Below the pieces are notes generated by a model. It did no database searches and had not been told where the DNA came from. It saw nothing but the letters and a program-made list of their open reading frames with translations. From the NCBI GenBank assembly GCA_032622095.1, contig CP136066.1, positions 90,355,319 to 90,419,318 on the forward strand: a stretch of 64,000 nt of DNA, in the 5' to 3' direction. Below, one piece after another: positions 33,481 to 45,160 of the stretch (within the stretch, counting starts at the first letter, position 1; each line of letters begins with the position of its first letter). Source of the stretch: Siphonodentalium dalli (taxonomy: Eukaryota > Mollusca > Scaphopoda > Gadilida > Siphonodentaliidae). The position numbers and the translations under genes were made by a program.

Positions 33481-34184
33481 GTGCAAAATTATTTGAACTT
33501 TCCTCTTAGAACACTTTAAATTGTAAAAAGATAGCATCGCAAGGTGTTTGGAAATCCCTTCAGTTTGTAAGTCTAACACACAATTTGTTCAAAAATAGTT
33601 TTGTCTTCATCATAGACTAATAATGAAATCATGTTTTGTACACAATCTACATTGTAGTCAGAAATTACTAAAACAATGAAAAGGCTGTTAATTTTTTTTC
33701 TAGTTTTTGAAATATCTGACCATCATATATTGAATTTGGCTCAGTGTGATACACTCCCATTCTTGAAAACACACAACTTGAAAAATCCTTATTCTTACAG
33801 ATGGATGAATAATTATCTCTTTCTGTAACAATTATTTTATAGTTTCATGTATATAACATAATAAATATGAATCGAAGACCCTTGCCTGGAAACACTTCTA
33901 TCAATTAGTATTATAATAGTATACAATCAATTTCCAGTATTTTAATGGTATCTCCGGCTTATTTTTATTATTTTATAACCAGTAAACTATACAACACATG
34001 TTAGAGGAAGAGATAATCCATCTTCAGTGAATCCGGAAATTTGTAAATGATTAAATTTCTTCTGTAAAGCAGGAAAATAAAATCTACAAAACATGCAGTT
34101 GGAAGGACTTGGGAGACTCGAATATATAATATAACCATTTCTTGATGGGAACTGCGCTGGTGGAGCAATGAATCATCTGCCAGT

Positions 34185-34440
34185 GCATTCCCTTATATTT
34201 GCAGATACCATACTAGGTAGCCTCACATATATAAGAGAATGCACTGGCTTACAAGGTCAAGGTAAATATTGTTAGGCCAATGTAATGTATTCTCTTACAT
34301 ATTCTAGGATCCCTACTGGAAACTACCATATATAAGAGAATGCATTAGCACATGGTTTTTTTTGCAATATTTCCAATGCTCCAATCATGGAAGGGTGAAT
34401 GCTGCTCCCATAATGAAAGGGTTAATTGATTTTATTCCAA
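34185..34440. mobile_element. TTAA-H hairpin MITE cluster (decayed)
   Basis: Hairpin arms (CAGTGCATTCCCTTATATTT; CATATATAAGAGAATGCACT) repeat twice and end with AATGAAAGGGTTAA. Confidence 0.7.
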
Positions 34441-34517
34441 ATAGACATTTTTTGTTGTAATTAGTTTTAGTTCCGACCCTCCAGGTTTGGTATTTTGTCT
34501 CATAAATGAACCACATA

Positions 34518-34695
34518 CAGTAATCCCCTAATTAATCGACTGCTTAACCACAGCATAACTATGGGTAACTCTTCAGGATTTAGTTGGAAATATGGCTTGT
34601 TGCCATTCATCGGAAAGCCATATTTTCGACTAAAAGCTGAAAAGTTACCCATAATTCTGCTGTGGTTAAGAAGTCAATTATTTAGAGAATTACTG
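34518..34695. mobile_element. Palindromic MITE, family F
   Basis: CAGTAATCCCC start and AATTACTG end, flanked by TA on each side. The body GGATTTAGTTGGAAATATGG meets its complement across GAATGGCAAC-related text. It is followed within 100 bp by a half copy (about 34785-34891). Confidence 0.75.
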
Positions 34696-34784
34696 TACTA
34701 TGATGGTGGTGGTTCTGCTGAGTTTAGTAAGGCCAAATCAAATTAATGTTCTGTTTCTGAGACACTGCCACTTCATTATTATAT

Positions 34785-34891
34785 GGGAGAGATTTCCGAT
34801 GAATGGCAACAAGCCATATTTCCGACTAAATCCTGAAAAGTTACCCATAATTCTGCTGTGGTTATGGAGTCGACCAATTAGGGCATTACTG
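34785..34891. mobile_element. Half copy of MITE family F
   Basis: Only the right arm is present, from GATTTCCGATGAATGGCAAC to GGGCATTACTG followed by TA. Confidence 0.65.
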
Positions 34892-34919
34892 TAGTTTTGA
34901 TTACTCTGACTACTGATGG

Positions 34920-36080
34920 TATACATGTACTAGCACATGCCATAAATCATGAATAACAGAGGTGAATCATGAGTACCGGATACAAAAAATATAGGATAGA
35001 AGCCATGGTTATTTCACACTATTATAAATATGAAAATAATTACATTTTTGCTGCTGAAGTATTGTCCATAACTCCAGCTCATCAAGAAGTATGAGACTGA
35101 ATTATATCAAAATATGTCATTTTGACAAAAAATAATCAATTTGATGCTCAATGACAATTATTCTCAGTGAGATATATATCATACAGTTCCAGGAGATTTC
35201 ACTCCATTGTCACTATCCATATTTTCTTATATGGTACCTGCTGGTACACAGAAAAATCACCTATTTGTTATTAGTATTCAGAATAGGAGTCTGGGGTCCG
35301 CCATGGGAGGGAGGGACATCATCAATATCATGAAGAGATATATTTAAGAAGACTTATTTTAAATGATTTATTAATAAGGTACTTAACACATGTATGAATT
35401 TTCACTAATGAATTAAATTTAATATAATTAAAAAGTCTGTTAATAACTTAATATCACAATTGACTGTCAATAGCTGTGATAGACTTGCAATTGAATTTAT
35501 TAATTGAGTAATTGGCAATCATGAATATTTTTGTGGGACAAACCCCAGCTTCTGGCATGATTTAGTCCTTGTTTAAATTATTGTTGAATGTTGGGTCAAC
35601 AGCCTGGAGCTATCTAGTTGAAATTGAAGAAACCCCCTCCCCTAGATCATGCCATGAATCTTTACTCTGCTTAGCGCCTGTAGAGATCTTATTCCATCAG
35701 TACAAAACTTGGGAACTTTTTTATGTTTTGATAGGGAACTTTATAACATTGAACAAACAAGGCAGGGAACATATTTCTTTGTTTATAATTGTTCCTCGAT
35801 AATCAACTTCAAAGTATGGGGGAAATTCCATGATTGTAAGTGCGCATAGCAAACTCATCCATCAAGTCTGTTAAATAATGTCATCTCGAGCTGGCACTTT
35901 CGCCTACTTATGAATAAACTGTTAAGCGACAGGTATTAACAAAGAAATATATTCCCGTCTTATTTTTTCAGCTTTATAAGGTTCCCTATCAAAACCTCAA
36001 ACATTTCCCAGGTTTTTCACTGGTACAATATGATTTCTACGGGCATTAGCCTCTGGGAGGCCAAATTGCCATTTAGTAAT
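34920..36080. other. Stretch without recognised gene or element
   Basis: A 77-residue open frame at 35569-35802 has no family resemblance and no splice context. AT-rich text otherwise. Confidence 0.4.
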
Positions 36081-36084
36081 GAAG

Positions 36085-36300
36085 TGCGCTTAAGCTCAAT
36101 TAATTGCACTTGAGCGCAATTACTTGCACTTAAGCACAATTAATTACACTTAAACAGAATTACTTGAACTTATCATTGTTCTTAAGCGCAATCATTGATC
36201 TTAAGTGCAGTCTATTGCGCTTAAGCATAGTAATTTGTTCTTGAAAACATAATTATTTGTGCTTAAGCGCAATCAATCTTGCTTTGCGCAATCAATTGGC
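36085..36300. repeat. Palindromic GCGCTTAAGCGCAATTAATT satellite (block 2)
   Basis: About ten units of roughly 20 bp (GCGCTTAAGC..AATTAATTGCACTTGAG) vary by point changes. Most units are themselves near-palindromes around CTTAAG. Confidence 0.85.
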
Positions 36301-36439
36301 TAACTTAATCGCATTTCATGGTTATATGTAACTATTATATAATACACCCCTGGTGAATAAATAGGTTTATCCATAACTCAACCTTAGTTCTTACTGACAT
36401 ATCACCTCTTGTTTTCATTAGTTTGGATGGGTAGGGAGC

Positions 36440-36840
36440 AAGTCTAAGTTCTTTATTGATATGGTAGACTCGCGATAGCATTACCTTCTGTTTTAGTTCA
36501 GGCAATTCGTGATAGCATTGACTTCTGTATTAGTTGGTGCAACTTTGATTTTCGAGTATATACCGGTATACATGTGCACCATATGAGGGAAGCAGGTCCT
36601 TAGTGACACCATATTCGCGCTACAGTTTATGACATGGACATACTATATATCTGTGCAAGAGACGCTGATTTAATAAAACTACCAGAGCTCGAGGAGTGAG
36701 ACACCAAAGCTCCCGGAATGAAACACATATTTTTGGGACAGGGATGCTGATAATATGACAATATTTAGGGTTTTTCACCCGATTTAAGTCAATAAGTACA
36801 CCATATGAAGTGAGCAAACCCTCATACAGTGACACCACAT
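36440..36840. repeat. Module repeated at 37335-37632 (copy 1)
   Basis: Shared words include AAGTTCTTTATTGATATGGT AGACTCGCGATAGC, then ATCTGTGCAAGAGACGCTGA and GGGTTTTTCACCCGATTTAA GTC, ending CAAACCCTCATACAGTGA. Copy 1 has an extra piece of about 125 bp in the middle (about 36500-36628). Near identity implies a recent duplication. Confidence 0.9.
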
Positions 36841-37051
36841 TATTGCTATATGACCATGGCTATGGCCCAAATCTGTGCAAAAATTCTTTTAAAAAATTAT
36901 ATTAAAACATACTAGAGGAGACATCCATTTTTTGGATATAAGGGATGCTGATAATTATATGACATTATGGATTATCTTTGATTGTTGCACACATATAGTT
37001 AGAGGTAACTGTACTAGGCTTATTTAAAAAGGTTAAAATTAGCACATGCTC

Positions 37052-37681
37052 TTCTTATGATGCTAGGCGATACTCCAGGTTATGACAATTAATATTTTAT
37101 GGGTAGGTTAGATAGTAGTTACAATTAATTGCACTTGAGCGCAATTAATCATGCTTAAGTGCAACTCATAATGCTTAAGCATGAATGCCCTATTTGTACT
37201 TAAGCACAATATTTCGCACTTATGCACAATCGTTTGCCCTTAAGTGCAAAACAATTTGCTTAAGCGAATTCAATTGCACTTAAGCGCAATTCAATATAAA
37301 TGTGAATGTGGCCTCTCATAATCATATTACCCAGTTATAAGTTCTAAGTTCTTTATTGATATGGTAGACTCGCGATAGCATTACCTTCTGTTTTAGTTTC
37401 CCAACTTCAAAACCTCAAAAAAAATTATGACATGGACATACTATAGATCTGTGCAAGAGACGCTGATTTAATAAAACTACCAGAGCTCGAGGAGTGAGAC
37501 ACCAAAGCTCCCGGAATGAAACACATATTTTTGGGACAGGGATGCTGATAATATGACAATATTTAGGGTTTTTCACCCGATTTAAGTCAATAAGTACACC
37601 ATATGAAGTGAGCAAACCCTCATACAGTGATATAAAATATTAATTGTCATAACTTGGAGTATCGCCTAGCATCACAAGAAG
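37052..37681. mobile_element. 0.63-kb foldback element beside the Penelope-like element
   Basis: Arms of about 49 bp: CTTCTTATGATGCTAGGCGA TACTCC at 37052 faces GGAGTATCGCCTAGCATC.CAAGAAG ending at 37681. Inside are a palindromic CTTAAG satellite (about 37120-37290) and module copy 2 (37335-37632). The right end directly abuts Penelope-like coding sequence, whose reverse transcriptase lacks its N-terminal part. Confidence 0.65.
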
Positions 37682-38300
37682 ACACACAACAATTTCCAGT
37701 ATAACGGCGACAATTTCGTTCAAATTAAGGGAACAGCCATGGGTACGCCTATGGCTCCTCAATTCGCTAATATATTCATGGACAATCTAGAAACTACTTT
37801 TCTTCAGTCATCGGACCTCAAGCCATCGAACTACTACAGGTTCATAGATGATATTTTCTTCACTTGGGAACATGGCGAAGATAGACTGAAGGAATTCCAC
37901 GCGGCATTTAATGACCAACACCCTGATATAAATCTCAAAATGGAGCATTCTAAAGAGTCTGTCAACTTCTTGGATGTTACTGTCAACATTGTAGACGGCC
38001 ACATCAACACAAAAGTCTATCGCAAACCTACGGACAAATTTACTTACCTGAACCCGAACAGTTTCCACCCCGATCACACTAAATCGTCCGTCATATACAG
38101 CCAAGCTCTACGTTATAATAGGATATGCAGTGACTCGAAAACGCGGGACATACAAATCGGGCATCTTCAGCAGAACTTCGTCAACCTGGGATATAAGCAG
38201 AGAGTTGTAAACAGAGAGATAAAAAAGCAGTTGTCAAGGACAGGGTGGAACTACTTCAGTATAATTCCGACGACAACGCGTACCATCAGAATACTCCATC
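37682..38300 (+). pseudogene. Penelope-like element, reverse transcriptase (5'-truncated)
   Basis: The frame opens with FQYNGDNFVQIKGTAMGTPM APQFANIFM, the palm entry GTAMG typical of Penelope-like elements. YYRFIDDIFFTW follows (FIDD catalytic pair), then LKMEHSKESVNFLDVTVN and VYRKPTDKFTYL. RT motifs before GTAMG are missing where the foldback element abuts. The frame ends at 38317, but the protein continues in another frame from about 38260-38300, so there is a frameshift. Reverse transcription of the element RNA is the family role; this copy is inactive. Confidence 0.9.
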
Positions 38301-38980
38301 AAAAATACCACTGGTAGTCACATTTCATCCAAAATTACAAAAACTAAAAACTATCGCCAAGGACCTACAATGTGTGCTTCAAAATGATGACAAACTGCGT
38401 GATATTTTCCCTGAATTACCTTTAATGTCATATCGACAACCTCCGAACCTCCGAAAGAGTCTAGTTAGAGCACAGAACTTGCATAACAACCAACAGAACG
38501 GAACATACCCGTGCGGAATATGGAATTGTGCAACATGCTCTTCTGTGACAAATGGAACTCTGACCAACAGTACCGGGAAATCTATCACACCGAGTGGGTT
38601 ATTCTCGTGCAGCTCTGAAGGTGTTGTTTATGCTCTGACGTGCAGACAGTGTCCCGGGCTTATCTACATCGGAGAGTCGGGCCAAACCCTCAGAGGCCGT
38701 ATGAATGGACACCGGCATGACATAACATCAGACAGAAAATATATTCGTGCCCGTGGGAGAACATTTTAACTCTTCTCGCCATTCAGAGGAAGAACTCGAG
38801 GTCAGAGTTCTCAGAGCAGGATTGAAACGACTGAGAGCAAGGAAAGCAGTAGAGTTGAAATTGATAACCTATATGGATACCATCCGGAAACGGTTAAACA
38901 GGGACTATGGTTTTCTCTCACATTACGCTTTACTGCATAATTTCCGGGGAATTCGGCACTCGGGAGCAGCCGCGACATAG
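38290..38980 (+). pseudogene. Penelope-like element, linker and GIY-YIG endonuclease
   Basis: After a frameshift the text reads VTFHPKLQKLKTIAKDLQ, a Cys pair CGIWNCATC, then VYALTCRQCPGLIYIGESGQ TLRGR and HRHDI. This is the GIY-YIG nuclease core (here LIY..YIG) with its downstream Arg and His. A second frameshift near 38745 moves to GEHFNSSRHSEEELEVRVL and then a Glu-bearing helix, ending at 38980. The nuclease nicks target DNA for priming in this family. Order RT then GIY-YIG identifies the EN(+) Penelope group. Confidence 0.88.
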
Positions 38981-39059
38981 ACGCTTTCCGTCACTCTTGT
39001 TATGCACGTCATCGTGAGGGACACTTTCAACGTCAACGACTTTTCACTATTTGTTCACT

Positions 39060-39100
39060 TCATACTTGATAAAGGCTACTAGATAGCCGAAAGCTCGTGT
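39060..39100 (+). ncRNA. Degenerate hammerhead-like motif at the Penelope 3' end
   Basis: TTGATAA, a GGCTA..TAGCC stem and GAAA lie 80 bp after the stop. The order copies the hammerhead core CUGAUGA-stem II-GAAA. Penelope-like elements are known to carry hammerhead motifs. Two core bases differ, at positions that would still pair (U-A for C-G). Stems I and III were not resolved. Confidence 0.3.
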
Positions 39101-39119
39101 TTTTTGAAAACTCAAATGA

Positions 39120-39935
39120 GTCTTAAATGGTGTTACTTTATTTTATTCCCATTTAATATTACCCAGAGTAGAGATCATTCATGGCATGATCTACACTTCC
39201 CCCAACAAAAAAATATATCTAATATTGGGCCACACATTTTGAAATTAGTCATTTTAATACTATACGGGTCACTGTTGAGACTTGTTGAATTTGAATCTGC
39301 AGGGCCTGTATGTAGTCAGTGTAGGCCTAATGCAGCCAGTCCAATCCAAAGCCATACATGCATAATTATATAGCTTAGTACATTTCAGTGTCAAATTGCA
39401 CTTGCTACATGTACATTTGTCTGACGCTATCTGCCCATACTGTTTTTTTTTTTAATCTGCGTGTTTGAACGATTGGTTCTCCAACAGGTCCCATTGAGAC
39501 CCGAGTCACGGCTCCTTGGTCACCAGGCTGAGAATTCCCGCTGTTGACAATATTCAATTACAATGTCAACAACACACGAACTTATTCGAAACGAGTTTTG
39601 ACCAGTTTTCCAGGCAATAATCGTTGAATTCATATGTGACGACCCAACATTCCCATTCAACGCACCATACACCGAGTTAAAACTCCGATAATCTAATTCA
39701 AATATACGTTCTAACTAGGTTTTAATTAATTTACTTCGTCTTGAGAATGAGAGTGGTTTTATTATTCCCAAGTCGTAAAAACAATCATATCAAATTGGTG
39801 ACGAAAGGTCGCCGACCAATCGGATCGCGCGGATTGGAATTGTGGATAAAAATAGTTATCTGCGGGATTCCGCCGTATATATATATATTATTGCTTCAGT
39901 CAATCGGGGTATATTGGTGAAGATTGTTGTGTCAC
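39120..39935. other. Stretch without recognised gene
   Basis: No exon or repeat border was recognised. A short TATATATATA run lies near 39880. Confidence 0.4.
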
Positions 39936-39939
39936 TTTA

Positions 39940-40525
39940 AAAATGTTTATAGTAATCTCACAAAATGTTCCCGAACACAGCCCGTAATAAACAGTATCAG
40001 TTCAAACTGTATACTCACATATTTCTAGTGGGGTCGATACCCATCGGTAGTAATTTGATCCATATGACATGTTCCCGGTGTCTAATCGTCATAAATTTGG
40101 TATTGCTAAATCGGCAAATGACTCATCTTGCACCATGCAAAACATTTTATAGTAATTTTATAGTAATCTCACAAAATGTTCCCGAACACAGCCCGATAAA
40201 GCGCGCCGATCACTACCGATAATAAACATTATTCGTTCAAACTGTATATATACTCAAATATTTCTAGTGGGGTCGATACCCATCGGTAGTAATTTGATTT
40301 ATATGGCATGTTCCCGACGTAGGATCGTAATAAATTTGGTATTGCTAAATCGGCAAATGACGAATCTTGCAGCATGCACAAAATTTCCGTTAAAAATGTT
40401 TATATATAGTAATCTCACAAAATGTTACCGAACACAGCCCGTAATAAACTTTTTCCGTTCAAACAGTATACTCAAATATTTCTAGTGGGGTAGATACCCA
40501 TCGGTAGTAATTTGATCTATATAAT
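39940..40525 (+). repeat. Tandem repeat, about 220-240-bp unit, family E (block 2)
   Basis: ATTTCTAGTGGGGT.GATACC starts at 40021, 40260 and 40478, with a partial unit before the first. The array ends about 250 bp before the LINE ORF1. It could be the LINE 5' untranslated promoter monomers or an independent satellite, since block 1 at 29 kb has no LINE next to it. Confidence 0.85.
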
Positions 40526-40776
40526 GAATAATGAATGCTCTCAGTCTCAATGAAAGTTCTATCGACGACACCAAGACTGCAATTGGGAATAGTTGGCCCT
40601 TATATGGAACGCCATAATATATTTGGATAATTGAACTCAATTCGACAATAAGCGTCTTTTTGACTCAGCTACAATGAACCAGATAAATTAACCGATAGTG
40701 GTGTAATCGTCGCCTTGGTGAAAACGTTAATTTGTCTCCCGCGGAGGAACCCGGTTGTGACTAACGACGACCCGCA

Positions 40777-42764
40777 TTGAACGTTGTGGACAACCACTGT
40801 ACTTGCTGTAAAATGGAAGAATACGAAACAGTCAATATCGAAGACCGGGAGTACACTGTTCTATCTGGACATGTAAACTCACAACCACTCTCGACATGTT
40901 CAATGCAACCCAGGCCCGTGCAACATGGACAAAACATGAGTGTTCTTGACTACTTCTCGGAAAATCGCTCACCAGACCTCAGTCTAATTCTCAGTCAACC
41001 AAAAGACAGGTTCATCGCAGGTCTGCTGCAAGCTGTTCCCGGCGACAGCGAACAGGAATAAGATGTTCATAGATGCTCATAATTATTCTGAAGATCTTCA
41101 GCATTATAGCTTAAAAGTTCGCATACAAAGGGACCCCGATCTGGGAGGAATCCCCGTGAGCACCCGCCTATAGTGAGAGACATATACAACATTGTGCAGT
41201 TCAACAAAGGAGGCACATTCGACGATATCAAAGATTGTGTTACTAAGCACAAACTATCACAGTCGCAATCTGACCGTCGACCAAATGTTAGCACACATAA
41301 ATGCCCATGTGCCTCTATGTTTATTCAAGACAAAATCTCAGAAGTACATGCTGATGTCACTCTGCTCAAAGTCAACACTACGACTTCTTCTAATGCAATA
41401 CAGATGGAACTGAAGTCCATATCTCAAAAACAATTGGAAATTTGCAATCGCCTTGATGACTTTGAGAAAATCAAAGCCAAGTTGGAATAAAATGTACTTC
41501 AAACGCTTCGTCGATCGGCGCTATTAATGGAAAGTGTACCTCTTTGGAGCAGACTATAAACAGAATAACTGATGACAAATATAGTGGTGTAGTCAGTTTG
41601 AAAAATCGAATTAAGTTTGTTGAAAACGATGTAGCTGAACAAACAAAAAAGTACGATGACTTCACCCAGAAGTTGGAATCCCAGGAGAAAGAATTCGTAA
41701 GGACATTTGCTACGTCTGAGACTGTAATGAGAAAAATCAACAATGTAAAACAATCTGTGAAAGAATCTTCCAATTCCATAGACCAGATCGTCGAAAATAT
41801 CGAGCGCAAGTTCAGTACAATGTTTGAGTTCTTTGCCCGTGATATAACAGATAAGTTCAACCAGATGTGTTCAGTTGTGGAACATCACCTCCCGCATAGC
41901 ATACCGCTGTCCGCTGTTCTTGAGCCTTTCCCACTTGATCACCACCTGTCACACACTTTCACACAGGACGCAAAGGCGATGTCGTCATCTGCTCCGATGA
42001 AACTGAAACTTCCAAATCGAAAAGCATCACAACCTCCAAGTGCTTCACCGATAGATTCAGCAGATGCAATTGGCGATGTTCAGAGTGCTAAATCACCCGC
42101 TGTTTCAACAGACTAACGATCATAGACAAAATAATTCTCATGTGAAGCAAAATATAAATGTAACCAATCGCGGTTATGATAATATAGCCTGTTCTGACAG
42201 TGACGGGAGAAGTCCTGCTAATCCGAGCAATCTCGATGTGAACAGTATATCCTATGTAAACTATAACTCTGAAGACCTCTCACGTACTAAGTCGATTGAC
42301 CCCACTCCACAAGCGAGCACACCACAAAAGTTAGCACGTCATGTCAGCAAGCCTGCTAGCAAACCTGTCTCGCACGATGCCAGTACCAACCTTCGCACAA
42401 CACTGTTTGATCGCGACAACGAGCCATCTGGTTTCGTCGGTGTTCCTTACAACACACACAAACGCACACAGAAATTATTCGTTCGCGGTATCTCGTTAAA
42501 ATCAACGGAATCTGACATCTGGGAATATTTCGAACAGAGTGGCATAAAACCGACTTTCGTGCGACTGTTGTGGAGTTTTCGCAGAGATACACAATCAGCA
42601 CGGATCCATATCCATGTGACTGATATGGATGATGTCTACCGAGATGACTTTTGGCCTCCAGGGATATATTTTAGGCTCTGGAATAAACACCCACCGAAAC
42701 GTATACAGAACACTACAATGATGAGTAAACTTAATCTCATTACATGGAACGCTACTGGTGTTAA
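40777..42764 (+). pseudogene. LINE ORF1-like region and N-terminus of ORF2 (decayed)
   Basis: Open pieces in two frames follow each other: 40777-41061, 41173-41490, 41544-42116 and 42064-42764. The third is a Lys/Glu-rich coiled-coil-like stretch (ENDVAEQTKKYDDFTQKLES). The fourth holds KLFVRGISLKSTESDIWEYF and ARIHIHVTDMDDVYRDDFWP, a small RRM-like fold seen in several animal LINE ORF1/linker proteins. It then passes into NLITWNATG, the first catalytic strand of an apurinic-type endonuclease (Asn). At least one stop and two frameshifts break the region. A TTAA MITE interrupts the endonuclease right after TWNATG. Confidence 0.75.
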
Positions 42765-43146
42765 CCCTTTACCCAACGAACCGGCCAAAACCGGCCAAAT
42801 AAAGCTTCAACAGCCTAAAATATCTTCGGTCTGTCTCAATAGAACCATACAAATATGGATATCATTGGAACCGGCTCCTTGACCACATTGTGATAGTTAC
42901 AGTTATGCCCTGTGCCAATGCATTCTCTTATATATGCGAGTCGACCATAGGTCGCCTCGCATATATAAGAGAATGCACTGGCCTAAAAAAAATCTTTTTT
43001 TACCATTTTTTCTTACATTCTTTAACAATTTTATAATTTTTAATGTGTTAAGCCAATGCATTCTCTTATATATGCGAGGCGACCTATGGTCGACTCGCAT
43101 ACATAAGAGAATGCATTGGCACAGGGCCATTCTGTTGGGTAAGGGG
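42765..43146. mobile_element. TTAA-H hairpin MITE inserted in the LINE endonuclease
   Basis: CCCTTTACCCAAC and GTTGGGTAAGGGG termini lie between TTAA at 42761-42764 and 43147-43150. The interior matches the 24.8-kb copy almost base for base, with a deletion in the T-rich spacer. MITE plus one TTAA is 386 bp, and removing it places GGTGTTAA before ATCCAATT in one frame with the endonuclease. Confidence 0.93.
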
Positions 43147-43150
43147 TTAA

Positions 43151-44505
43151 ATCCAATTTTCTTTATTTGTCGTCACTACTGAACTCTCTAGAGTACGATA
43201 TTCTTGGTATATCCGAACATTGGCTAAATGAAGAAAACCTGCCATTTCTGCATTCTCTACACAAGTCATATACTGCTTTATGCAAAGCTGGACGTATTAT
43301 AACCACGAATTCAGGTGGTGTCGCTCTTCTCGTGAACGAACGAATCGCAAAACAATGTGTTGCTATCAATATCCCAAATGATCGATGCGTTGGTACCCAG
43401 ATCAAATGGAGCACGAATGTGATCTTGACTATACTACAAACATACTTGCCGAGTACAAACCACAGTGACGATCATTTCAAAAATTGCCTCGAAAACGTCT
43501 CTGATTTTATATCGTTATTCTCAACATATGGACCTGTGATAACTATGGGTGATCTAAATGTGCATATGTGCCGTACCCACTCACGAGCAGCATGTGCCGA
43601 CAGGACACGCTGACATAATGTCTTTTATAACAGATTTCATGCACCGGGAGAATTTGTTCTCTGTCACAACTTCCATATCGTGTGCGGGACCCCCGTCCAC
43701 GTTCTATCCGGCGTCTGTTGTGGCTTCGCCAAGTTGCATTGATGACATCTTACTACCACTTGAATTAAACGACCTCGCAACACGTCGTGCCATTCTCGGT
43801 GACAGCGAACAGAACACGTCTAACCATTTGCCTGTGACCTGCTGTATTGACATTCCACCCGATTTCTCTAGTGTATTGTCACCTTTTAACAGGCTTTCTT
43901 TCAACTGGGATAGGATGGATATACCCCTCTATCAATTGTCTCTGGATAACTACCTCTCCGACATTATGAACATCGTTATCGTTTCTAAACACGAATTTGA
44001 CTCACTGTGCACCGAAATTGTCAGTGGTATCATATATGCTTCTGTTGTCGCTAGTGGTTCAAAAACACGTCATAAATCAGCAAAACATTTCTGGAATGAG
44101 GAATTGCGATCGCTACACCGTTCTCTAAAGGAAACGCGGAATATATGGTTCGCCAAAGGTAGTCCGCACGCGTGTGACGTGCAGTCGTACATGGAGTACA
44201 AAGCTACGAAGCGACAATTTAGACAGTCGTTGCGTACTACACTTCGCCACAGCGAACAGCAGGTGTACGAAAAACTCGAGTTTCACGCAAAGACTAATGA
44301 TGTCCAGTTTTGGAAAACGATCAACTCGAAGGATCAAGTTTCGCAATCAAACGGTTTTTGTTCTGTTATGACATTTGGTGACAAAACTCTTCGCAATCCA
44401 GCTGATATCATGTCAGCCTGGAGGTCTTATTTCGAAAGTCTATACAAACCAGGTATCCACGCTGATCCGGAATTCGAGGAATCCATATGGAATCACATAC
44501 AGATT
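43151..44505 (+). pseudogene. LINE ORF2 endonuclease domain and linker (frameshifted)
   Basis: DILGISEHWLNEENLPFL (catalytic Glu), SGGVALLVNERIAK and ITMGDLNVHM (Asp-Leu-Asn) are in one frame. Near 43575-43610 the frame changes to FITDFMHRENLFSVTT, then CIDDILLPLELNDL and SNHLPV, where the usual SDH is SNH. A Lys/Arg-rich linker toward the RT continues to about 44505 (FRQSLRTTLRHSEQQVYEKL, ADIMSAWRSYFESLYKPG). This APE-type endonuclease would nick target DNA for priming; the copy is dead. Confidence 0.88.
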
Positions 44506-45160
44506 TTGCAGACACTACTTTCTGTGAACCAATTACTGTTTATGAACTGATAGATGTCATGAAAAATCTCAAACGTGGGAGATCTAGTGGTATTGACAAT
44601 GTAGTGAACGAACATCTCTTACATGGAAGTGACTCCTTCAAATCATAAATAATGTGTCGACTTTACAATAGTATATTAGACTTGGAATGGATACCACCTT
44701 CCTTAAAAATTGGCATCATTGTTCCCTTATTCAAGGGGTCTCCGAAACCTATAAATGTTCCAAACAGTTACCGTGCTATCACACTCATGTCAGTGATCTA
44801 TAAGACATTCGAAAGCATGATGTTAGACAGATTTCTGAAGGATGGGAATTTTACTAGATTTCCAAACGAGCTTCAGAACGGCTTTCAGAAAGGAGTGAAC
44901 TGTTTGGTGACATCGTTTGCCCTCCAGGAGGCAGTTTCCTATGCGGGCGATATAGATTCAAGAGCATTTGTATGTTTTTTGGACTCTGCGAAGGCATTTG
45001 ATTGTGTGTGGCACGAAGGCCTTCTTGTAAAACTATACGATCTAGGCTTAAAAGGTAAAGTTATGCGTGTAGTGGCAAACATGCACAGGAATTGCACCAG
45101 TCGTGTAATGTACAGCGATTCGCTCTCGGATCCATTGGACATCTTACAAGGAACATAGTC
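44506..45160 (+). pseudogene. LINE ORF2 reverse transcriptase, N-terminal half (3'-truncated)
   Basis: It enters with VYELIDVMKNLKRGRSSGID, a TAA at 44646-44648, then IGIIVPLFKGSPKP, NSYRAITLMSVIYKTFE, ELQNGFQKG and FVCFLDSAKAFDCVWHEGLL (motif A Asp). It stops at DILQGT before the Q/G.PLSP and YADD motifs. LINEs normally lose the 5' end, so loss of the 3' half points to a later deletion. Confidence 0.9.
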
